Below, piece by piece: positions 35,049 through 42,297 of a stretch of DNA of 64,000 bases. The translations under genes and the position numbers were made by a program. The stretch is from Longilinea sp964536805 (lineage in GTDB: Bacteria > Chloroflexota > Anaerolineae > Anaerolineales > Anaerolineaceae), in NCBI GenBank assembly GCA_964536805.1, contig CAZHYQ010000001.1:248001-312000 (forward strand). Direction: 5' to 3'. The first letter of the stretch is position 1. Each line of letters opens with the position of its first letter. Under the pieces are notes generated by a model. That model saw nothing but the letters and a program-made list of their open reading frames with translations. It was not told the origin of the DNA and searched no databases.

Positions 35049-35927
35049 ATGGCCAAGAATTTTGACGGCAAAATCGTTTTTATCACAGGCGGTTCAAGCG
35101 GAATAGGCCTGGCAATGGCGAAGCAATTTGCCATGCGCGGCGCAAATATTTGGATTGCCGCGCGGCATATCGACCTGCTGGATCAGGCCAGATTGGAAAT
35201 TGAATCACAGCGAAAGAATCCGGGCCAAAAAATCGGCACGGTTCAACTCGATGTGGCTGACCGCCAACAAATAACAGAAGTTGCGAAGGATTTTATCGCC
35301 AAAAATGGCGCACCGGATTTTCTGGTAAATAGTGCCGGTGTCGTTCATCCTGGCGAATTTTTACGCCTCGACCCTGACCGGTTTGAATGGATGATGAATA
35401 TCAACTATTTTGGCACCGTTTTTACCACCCGAGCGTTCCTGCCAGCAATGATTGCCAGGGGAAGCGGACATATTACCAATATTTCATCCGGGGCAGGCTA
35501 CCTGGGAGTCTACGGCTATACTGCCTATTGCGGCTCGAAATTTGCCGTCCGGGGCTTTTCGGATGCGCTTCGCAGCGAAATCAAGAATTGCGGCATCGGT
35601 GTCACCATCGTTTTCCCGCCGGACACCAACACCGCTCAATTGGCTTACGAGGAGCCATTCAAACCAGCCATCACCCGAGAATTAACCCAAACGAGCGGGC
35701 TGATGCAACCGGATCAACTGGCGCGAATTGTTCTCTCCGGTATAGAACGTGGAAAATATGTCATTACACCAGGTTTCATGAATTCTCTTTATTATTTCGC
35801 GGTCAATTTAGCTGGCAATGGCGTTTATCCGATCATGGATTGGATGGTCCGCGATGCCCGCAAGAAGGTCGGTGCGGCCAACGACAAAGCCTGTGAGTGC
35901 GACCTGGACGATCCAGACCAGGTTTGA
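35049..35927 (+). CDS. SDR oxidoreductase resembling 3-ketodihydrosphingosine reductase
   Basis: 292 residues with an intact SDR site: TGGSSGIG near the start, NSAG, and the active-site YCGSK. Two features recall KDSR/Tsc10-type enzymes: a PPDTNT motif after the active site, and a hydrophobic C-terminal segment (about 243-265) that could sit at the membrane. ATG at 35049 is preferred over an upstream in-frame start inside the FmdB gene because domain homology starts there. The last 120 bp overlap ctaA on the opposite strand. Confidence 0.88.
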   Translation: MAKNFDGKIVFITGGSSGIGLAMAKQFAMRGANIWIAARHIDLLDQARLEIESQRKNPGQKIGTVQLDVADRQQITEVAKDFIAKNGAPDFLVNSAGVVHPGEFLRLDPDRFEWMMNINYFGTVFTTRAFLPAMIARGSGHITNISSGAGYLGVYGYTAYCGSKFAVRGFSDALRSEIKNCGIGVTIVFPPDTNTAQLAYEEPFKPAITRELTQTSGLMQPDQLARIVLSGIERGKYVITPGFMNSLYYFAVNLAGNGVYPIMDWMVRDARKKVGAANDKACECDLDDPDQV

Positions 35928-36782
35928 CACCAACAGGTGAACCAACTGCAGCCAAACAGGCGCCAACAGAATAACATTCAATCCGCCCAGGCAAAACTGC
36001 AGCACAAATAACGCCAGGGCCAGTCTGGCGGCAATTAGCGCAGATCGATTAGGTCCGTCCTTTGAAAAAGGCAGTGCTGCCAGGTAAACCAGCGCTCCTG
36101 TTAAAACTGCGATTACCGGGTGAAATACCCGTAAACGCAATAAGAAGTGGGCAGCCCCGGAAAACTCTGCCTGCATTCCCTCAAGAACAGAAGACGCCGG
36201 GAAGAGGGTATCGCCCAGGGCAGTGATTGCCCCGCTTGCTCCCAGGATCAAAATTCCAAGCAAACTGATAACCAGCAGCCATTCCTGCCGGTTTTGAACT
36301 TGGATGTTTTTTGGAGCCTCGCTGGCTGACCACAGCCAGGTCAATGTGAGACTGGCAAGCAGTAAAAACGTATTTACGAGATGGACCATCATCGTGATGG
36401 CGCGGCCGACTGAGTTGTTTTCAGCAGTCCAACCAAAAAGGACCAAGCCGGCGCCCAATGCAGCTTCCAACAACACAAAGAACAATGCAGCCGTTGCGGA
36501 TTTACGGACCATGGACTTCTTATCGAAAATCCGCCACGCGAACACCACCAAAAGGACAACCAGCCCCAAGGTTAATCCAGAGCTCGCCCGGTGAATAAAT
36601 TCAATGATGGTTTCAATCTGCGGCGCCCTGGGAATCACCTGACCGTTACAGGTAGGCCAATGGGAACCGCAGCCAGCGCCGGAACCAGAGGCACGGACAA
36701 ATGCTCCCCAAACAATCACGGCAATATTGTAAAAAAGTACAAATCCCGAATAAATTGCAAAACGACGATGCTTCATTGGCAC
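35808..36782 (-). CDS. ctaA: Heme A synthase (CtaA/COX15 family)
   Basis: CtaA oxidises heme O to heme A for aa3-type oxidases. The 324 residues give eight predicted membrane helices in two four-helix repeats, with a Cys pair in the first external loop (C38 and C45 in CGSHWPTC), EFIHR, and later His residues in HLVNTF, RVFHP and VHLLVS. The final helix lies in the part that overlaps the SDR gene, so the overlap is real on this side. Start is GTG at 36782 with AAGGAG before it; ATG at 36776 is an alternative. No ctaB or oxidase genes are in the window. Confidence 0.92.
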   Translation of the reverse strand: MPMKHRRFAIYSGFVLFYNIAVIVWGAFVRASGSGAGCGSHWPTCNGQVIPRAPQIETIIEFIHRASSGLTLGLVVLLVVFAWRIFDKKSMVRKSATAALFFVLLEAALGAGLVLFGWTAENNSVGRAITMMVHLVNTFLLLASLTLTWLWSASEAPKNIQVQNRQEWLLVISLLGILILGASGAITALGDTLFPASSVLEGMQAEFSGAAHFLLRLRVFHPVIAVLTGALVYLAALPFSKDGPNRSALIAARLALALFVLQFCLGGLNVILLAPVWLQLVHLLVSNLVWIVQVALTGFVVGRTDLLAGIADHPIHDRINAIAS

Positions 36783-36806
36783 TTTATTCTCCTTAAGGGT
36801 ATAAAA

Positions 36807-36835
36807 ATTCTAACCGATCGCTGCAGCAACGTCAA
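36807..36835 (-). promoter_or_regulatory. Predicted sigma70-type promoter of ctaA
   Basis: On the minus strand TTGACG (36830-36835), a 17-bp spacer and TAGAAT (36807-36812) predict a start near 36800, about 18 nt before the ribosome-bound start. Confidence 0.7.
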
Positions 36836-36915
36836 TTTTCCTTTCCGCCTGCCTTGCTTGGTTACAATCTTCCCGCATTGTCAATAAGAAAATCCCTGGC
36901 TGATCAAATTGGTTA

Positions 36916-36924
36916 TGTTATACT
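36916..36924 (+). promoter_or_regulatory. Extended -10 promoter of argF-rocD
   Basis: TGTTATACT is an extended -10 element, 50 bp before the argF ATG. No clear -35 was found. Confidence 0.5.
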
Positions 36925-36973
36925 TCTTCCGAAGCATACAAAAGGCCGTTTTTAAGAGAGGAGAGTTCGAAGA

Positions 36974-37894
36974 ATGAAAGACTTTCTGGCGGTTTCCGAT
37001 TATTCACCCGCTGAACTTCAGGAAATGCTCGATCTGGCAGTCGCTCTGAAGAAGGAATTAAAATCAGGCGGAAACAAAGCTGTTCTTAAGGGCAAAGTCC
37101 TGGGAATGATCTTCCAAAAACCCAGTCTGCGAACCCGCGTCAGTTTTGACATGGGCATGCGCCAATTAGGCGGCGACGCGTTATATCTTTCACCGGCTGA
37201 AATCGGCCTGGGGCAGCGCGAATCCATCGCGGATGTGGCGAGGGTACTCTCCGGTTATGTAGATGGTCTGATGGCGCGCGTGTTTTCTCATGATCATGTC
37301 CTCCAGCTCGCACAGTGGTCCAGCATTCCCGTCATCAACGGGTTAAGCGATTACAACCACCCTTGCCAGGCCATGGCGGATGCACTCACCATTCTCGAAG
37401 AGTTTGGTTCGCTCAAGGGTTTAAATGTTGCCTATATTGGCGACGGCAACAACGTGGCAGTCTCCTTAATGCATGTTTGTGCAAAATTAGGCGCAAATTT
37501 CACCATCGCCAATCCTGAAGATTATGATATTCTCCCGGCGGCGGTCGAAATCGCCCGGAAATTCGCTGCCCAAAGCGGTTCCAGGCTCTCTTTCCTGCGC
37601 GACCCCCACGCCGCTGTCAAAGGCGCCCAGGTTATTTATACCGATACCTGGACCAGCATGGGACAGGAAGCTGAATCCAAGAAACGTGAAATTGTTTTCC
37701 CGCCTTACCAGGTGAATGCAAAACTTGTCGGCGAAGCCGATCCAAAAGCTATTGTGTTGCACTGCCTCCCGGCCCATCGCGGTCAGGAAATCACCGATGA
37801 AGTCGCGGATGGACCGCATTCGCGCCTCTTCCCACAGGCGCATAACCGCATGCACGCACAAAAAGCAATTCTTGTTAAGCTACTTGTAAAATAA
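36974..37894 (+). CDS. argF: Ornithine carbamoyltransferase
   Basis: 306 residues with the carbamoyl-phosphate motif SLRTR, the HPCQ loop and the ornithine-binding HCLPAHRG with its Cys. It interconverts ornithine plus carbamoyl phosphate with citrulline. GAGGAG precedes the ATG. It is followed 10 bp later by ornithine aminotransferase, and no other arginine synthesis or deiminase genes lie nearby, so the direction (anabolic or catabolic) cannot be decided from the context. Confidence 0.95.
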   Translation: MKDFLAVSDYSPAELQEMLDLAVALKKELKSGGNKAVLKGKVLGMIFQKPSLRTRVSFDMGMRQLGGDALYLSPAEIGLGQRESIADVARVLSGYVDGLMARVFSHDHVLQLAQWSSIPVINGLSDYNHPCQAMADALTILEEFGSLKGLNVAYIGDGNNVAVSLMHVCAKLGANFTIANPEDYDILPAAVEIARKFAAQSGSRLSFLRDPHAAVKGAQVIYTDTWTSMGQEAESKKREIVFPPYQVNAKLVGEADPKAIVLHCLPAHRGQEITDEVADGPHSRLFPQAHNRMHAQKAILVKLLVK

Positions 37895-37904
37895 TCGAGG
37901 AAAC

Positions 37905-39107
37905 ATGAACTCCCAGGAATACATTGCTCTAGAAGAAAAATACGGTGCACACAATTATCACCCCTTGGATGTCGTCATAGAGCGTGGTGAAGGCGTGTGG
38001 GTCTATGATGTGGATGGCAAGAAATATTTGGATTGTTTAAGCGCCTATTCTGCCCTGAACCAAGGTCACGTTCATCCGAAGATTCTGGAAGCCATGGTCG
38101 AGCAGGCGAAAAAAGTCACGCTTACCTCCCGTGCTTTTCGCAATGACCAGCTTCCTTTGTTTTATAAAGAAATCTCCGAGATGACCGGCTACGAAATGTC
38201 GCTGCCTATGAACAGCGGCGCGGAAGCGGTTGAAACAGCTGTCAAACTGGCACGGAAATGGGCCTATCAGGTCAAGGGCATCCCCCGCCATCAGGCTGAT
38301 ATCATCGTTGGCTCTGGCAATTTCCACGGCCGCACGGTTTCCATTGTTTCCTTCTCCACCGAGCCGTCCTACCGGGATGATTTTGGACCATTTACGCCCG
38401 GTTTTACGGTGGTCCCATACGGAGATGCCAGCGCTGTCGAGCGAGCCATCACACCAAATACTGCGGCTGTTATGCTGGAACCCATCCAAGGCGAGGCTGG
38501 CGTGGTCGTCCCACCGGAAGGTTACCTGCGGAAAGTAGCCGAAGTTTGCAAGAAGAACAATGTATTGCTAATCGCCGATGAAATTCAAACGGGGCTTGGC
38601 CGCACCGGAAAATTATTTGCCAGCGAATATGATGGCGTCCGCCCGGACATCACCATCGTTGGTAAGGCATTATCAGGCGGTTTCTATCCGGTCTCAGCAG
38701 TATTGGCGGACACGGCCTTGCTGGGCTTGTTCTCGCCCGGCGAACACGGCTCAACCTTTGGCGGCAGCCCCCTGGCCGCCGCAGTGGCGCGTGCGTCATT
38801 GAAGGTCATCCGCGATGAAAAATTGGTTGAAAATGCAGCCAAAATGGGCGAATACTTCAAGGAACAACTCGAAGAAATCCCCAGCCCGCACGTGAAACTG
38901 GTGCGGGGAAGAGGTTTATTGATCGGCGTGGTGCTAAAACCGGAAGCCGGCGGCGCTCGCCGTTTCTGCGAAGCATTACAGGGAAAAGGCATTCTCGCCA
39001 AAGAAACTCACGAGCATGTCATCCGTTTTGCCCCGCCGTTGATCATTCAAAAAGAAACCCTGGATTGGGCCATCCCGATCATCCATGATGTCTTAATGAT
39101 GGCCTAA
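37905..39107 (+). CDS. rocD: Ornithine aminotransferase
   Basis: 400-residue class III PLP aminotransferase. Seen: NSGAEAVETAVKLAR, GNFHGRT, EPIQGEAGVV, ADEIQTGLGRTG and the PLP lysine in VGKALSGG. Similarity is best to ornithine delta-aminotransferases, which give glutamate semialdehyde and so link ornithine to proline and glutamate. Acetylornithine aminotransferase is the main alternative. GAGGAA precedes the ATG, and the gene ends at a terminator. Confidence 0.9.
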   Translation: MNSQEYIALEEKYGAHNYHPLDVVIERGEGVWVYDVDGKKYLDCLSAYSALNQGHVHPKILEAMVEQAKKVTLTSRAFRNDQLPLFYKEISEMTGYEMSLPMNSGAEAVETAVKLARKWAYQVKGIPRHQADIIVGSGNFHGRTVSIVSFSTEPSYRDDFGPFTPGFTVVPYGDASAVERAITPNTAAVMLEPIQGEAGVVVPPEGYLRKVAEVCKKNNVLLIADEIQTGLGRTGKLFASEYDGVRPDITIVGKALSGGFYPVSAVLADTALLGLFSPGEHGSTFGGSPLAAAVARASLKVIRDEKLVENAAKMGEYFKEQLEEIPSPHVKLVRGRGLLIGVVLKPEAGGARRFCEALQGKGILAKETHEHVIRFAPPLIIQKETLDWAIPIIHDVLMMA

Positions 39108-39120
39108 ACGCCGAATAATG

Positions 39121-39163
39121 AGTCTGCAGTTATTTGGGTAGCCAAAAACTGCAGACTTTTTTG
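39121..39163 (+). terminator. Terminator of argF-rocD
   Basis: An 11-bp perfect stem (39121-39131 with 39147-39157) with a 15-nt loop is followed by TTTTTTG. Confidence 0.88.
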
Positions 39164-39197
39164 TTAAGCGCCTATAATTTTTGAAGAGGAAATCCCC

Positions 39198-40508
39198 ATG
39201 GAGTGGAAACAAATCTACGATTCAAAGGTTGTAACCGCCGATGAGGCTGTCCGCGCCATCAAATCTGGCGACCGCGTATTCATGACCGGCAACTGTTCCG
39301 TTCCGCATCGCGTCCTTAATGCCCTGGTTCAGTATGCGCCAAACCTGGAAAACGTGGAAATCTGCCAGGCTTTGACGGTTGCCGGTTCGGAATATGTTTC
39401 TCCCGAAATGGAAGGCCATCTGCGGGTCAACACCATGTTCATCAGCACCAATGTTCGCAAAGCCGTCCAGGAAGGCCGCGCGGATTTTACACCGGTCCTG
39501 CTCTCTGAACTTCCTCTTCTTTTTAGAAACAAGGTATTGCCGCTTGACGTCGCATTGATCCATACCTCCCTACCAGATAAGCACGGTTACTGCTCTTACG
39601 GAATTGAATCGGGTCTTACAAAAACCGCGGCGGAATCCGCCAAAATCATTATCGCCCAGGTAAATAAACGCATGCCGCGCATCCTGGGTAATACCATGAT
39701 CCATGTCAAGGATATCGATTACATTGTTCCGGTGGATGATGTCCTGGCCGAATTACCCATGGAGAACAGCGATAGCAATGCCATTGTTGAAAAAATTGCC
39801 GGTTTCATTGCCGAACGCATTCCCGATGGCGCCACCATGCAACTTGGAATCGGAGCCATTCCGAATGCTGTTTTACGGTTTATGAAGGAAAAGAAAGACC
39901 TCGGCGTCCATTCGGAGCTTTTTTCTGACAGCATCATTGAACTGGTCGAATCGGGTGTTGTCAATGGTGCGCGGAAATCCATTCACAAATACAAAATCAT
40001 CGCTGGTTTTATGATTGGAACCCGCCGGCTTTATGATTGGGCTGATGACAACCCTGCCATTGAATTATTGAACACGGATTATGTTAATAATCCCTTCACC
40101 ATTGCACAAAATGACCGAATGGTAGCCATTAATTCGGCCATAGAAATCGATCTAACCGGCCAGGTCTGTGCTGACAGCATCGGTCCAAAATTCTTCTCCG
40201 GTGTTGGCGGGCAAATGGATTTTATCTATGGCGCCGCGTTGTCAAAGGACGGCTTGCCGATCATCGCCTTGCCCGCAACGGCTTGCCTACGCGACGGAAC
40301 GGTCATCAGCCGGATCACGCCCATGCTGAAACAAGGAGCCGGGGTTATCACCACCCGCAATCACATTCACTGCGTAGCCACGGAATACGGCATGGTTGAT
40401 TTATATGGAAAAACCATCCGCGAACGGGCTCACCAGCTCATTTCGATCGCACACCCTGACTTCCGCGAGGAATTAAAGAAACAAGCCTCCGCTCTGCATT
40501 TCATTTGA
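39198..40508 (+). CDS. Acetyl-CoA hydrolase/transferase family protein (4-hydroxybutyrate CoA-transferase-like)
   Basis: 436 residues of the Cat1/AbfT type: GDRVFMTG at the start, LQLGIGAIPNAV-like motif, catalytic Glu in GVHSELFSD, and GVGGQMDF in the second half. It moves CoA between acyl-CoA and a carboxylate such as acetate. Substrate cannot be fixed from the sequence; acetate, butyrate or 4-hydroxybutyrate are all possible. AGAGGAA precedes the ATG. Pyruvate kinase follows by 49 bp. Confidence 0.92.
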   Translation: MEWKQIYDSKVVTADEAVRAIKSGDRVFMTGNCSVPHRVLNALVQYAPNLENVEICQALTVAGSEYVSPEMEGHLRVNTMFISTNVRKAVQEGRADFTPVLLSELPLLFRNKVLPLDVALIHTSLPDKHGYCSYGIESGLTKTAAESAKIIIAQVNKRMPRILGNTMIHVKDIDYIVPVDDVLAELPMENSDSNAIVEKIAGFIAERIPDGATMQLGIGAIPNAVLRFMKEKKDLGVHSELFSDSIIELVESGVVNGARKSIHKYKIIAGFMIGTRRLYDWADDNPAIELLNTDYVNNPFTIAQNDRMVAINSAIEIDLTGQVCADSIGPKFFSGVGGQMDFIYGAALSKDGLPIIALPATACLRDGTVISRITPMLKQGAGVITTRNHIHCVATEYGMVDLYGKTIRERAHQLISIAHPDFREELKKQASALHFI

Positions 40509-40557
40509 GTGTAGAATAAAAAAGCTTAAGTTATTTCATCGACCGGGAGGCGTTCGT

Positions 40558-42012
40558 ATGACACGCTTTGCTAAAATTGTTGCCACAATCGGCCCCAGCT
40601 GCGAGGATATTGAAACCCTGCGCAAGTTGATTCTTGCCGGTGTGGATGTTGCCCGGCTTAATTTTTCTCATGGGACGCATGATGAACACGCATTGCGGAT
40701 TGCCCGCATCCGGCAGCTATCCGAAGAACTGCATAAACCGGTGACCATCCTGCAGGACTTGCAAGGTCCAAAACTACGGGTTGGAGAACTGCCGCTTGAA
40801 GGATTACCGGTCAAAACAGGGCAGGAGGTCGTCCTCACCCCGGTCGAGGAAGACAGCACCGCTCAAACTCCCCAGGGAAATGAAATCATCATTCCCATGC
40901 ATGTACCCAATCTTGCGCACAGCGTAAAACCGGGCAACCATATCCTGCTTGACGACGGTCAACTTGAATTCGAAGTAACAAAAGTCGATGGCGACGCCGT
41001 TTATGCAAAGGTCATCCTTGGCGGACTATTAAAAAGCCACAAAGGTGTCAACCTTCCCGGATCCAACCTGGGCATACCGGGATTTACGGAAAAAGACAGG
41101 TCCGATCTCGAGTTTGGCCTCTCTCAAGGGATCGATGTGGTAGCCATTTCTTTTGTCCGTTCAGCGGCAGATGTCGAAAGTGTACGAAATGCCATCCACA
41201 GCCTCGCCCCAAACCTCGCGGACACCCCGATTATTGCCAAAATGGAGTTGCCGGAAGCCATTGAAAATATGCATGAGATCATTCATTGCGCCGACGGCGT
41301 CATGGTGGCCCGCGGCGATCTCGGCGTGGAGATGTCTCCCCAATCTGTTCCGATTATCCAGAAGAAGTTGATCGATTCTGCCAACCGGCACGCCAAGATG
41401 GTGATTACTGCCACCCAGATGCTTGATTCGATGGTTCACAACCCACGTCCTACCCGGGCGGAAGCCTCGGATGTAGCCAACGCCATTCTGGACGGAACGG
41501 ATGCCGTCATGCTTTCCGGCGAAACCGCTAGCGGGAGTTATCCGGTGGAAAGCGTTGCGATGATGGATGCCATCATTTGCGAAGCAGAAAAAAGCTTTCA
41601 AGATTGGGGACATCCTTCCGGCTTTCCCGAAGATCTGAACCAGCAGGATGATGCTACATCCATGACCAACGCAGCGCGTGCTTTAGCCCATGATGCCAAT
41701 GTGGCCGGCATCACTGTGTTTACTGAAACTGGGCGCACAGCCTTATTGATCTCTAAATCGCGTCCGGGCGTGCCCATATTTGCATTGACACCGGTTCTTC
41801 GCAGTTACTTCCGCATGGGTCTTTACTGGGGGGTTACACCCTACCTGGTTCCATTCACGCCTACTGTGGAAAGCATGCTGGCACGCGTGGAGGAAGTGAT
41901 GGTATCATCCACCAATTTACAACCTGCCCAACAGGTTATCATCATCTCAGGATATCCGCTTGGCCGAAAAAGGTCGCCTAACCTGGCATTGCTTCACACA
42001 TTGGGCGAATAG
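40558..42012 (+). CDS. pyk: Pyruvate kinase
   Basis: The last step of glycolysis, PEP plus ADP to pyruvate plus ATP. 484 residues with KIVATIGPS, RLNFSHG, DLQGPKLRVG, the Lys/Glu site IAKMELPEA (usually KIE), MVARGDLGVE and ATQMLDSM. The C-terminal regulatory domain is present, without the extra PEP-utiliser domain of some homologues. GGGAGG precedes the ATG and a terminator follows. Confidence 0.96.
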   Translation: MTRFAKIVATIGPSCEDIETLRKLILAGVDVARLNFSHGTHDEHALRIARIRQLSEELHKPVTILQDLQGPKLRVGELPLEGLPVKTGQEVVLTPVEEDSTAQTPQGNEIIIPMHVPNLAHSVKPGNHILLDDGQLEFEVTKVDGDAVYAKVILGGLLKSHKGVNLPGSNLGIPGFTEKDRSDLEFGLSQGIDVVAISFVRSAADVESVRNAIHSLAPNLADTPIIAKMELPEAIENMHEIIHCADGVMVARGDLGVEMSPQSVPIIQKKLIDSANRHAKMVITATQMLDSMVHNPRPTRAEASDVANAILDGTDAVMLSGETASGSYPVESVAMMDAIICEAEKSFQDWGHPSGFPEDLNQQDDATSMTNAARALAHDANVAGITVFTETGRTALLISKSRPGVPIFALTPVLRSYFRMGLYWGVTPYLVPFTPTVESMLARVEEVMVSSTNLQPAQQVIIISGYPLGRKRSPNLALLHTLGE

Positions 42013-42083
42013 GTTTTTTTTTCCGAGGTGATCAATCCCGGCAATATCGTGTCCAAATAAATTTCACAAACACTCAACACAGA

Positions 42084-42124
42084 AAAATGATAGCCCGGTT
42101 ATCACCGGGCTATCATTTTATTAT
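42084..42124 (+). terminator. Terminator of pyk
   Basis: A perfect 16-bp stem (42084-42099 with 42104-42119) with a 4-nt loop ends in TTTTATTATTT. The rest of 42013-42297 (including 42125-42297) shows no gene or clear promoter. Confidence 0.92.
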
Positions 42125-42297
42125 TTGATCCATTTCATTTCTTAATTTATCTGAAGGATTTTTCAGCATTAATCGATCCGCAAAATGGCTCGCGTGGCAT
42201 CCTTCTTGCAAGTTTGATCCATGGAAATATTGATCTTCATAGCAGCTAAATACAGTTGTTTTGCATGAATAAAAGCAATTCCCTTGAGTGAGTGATC

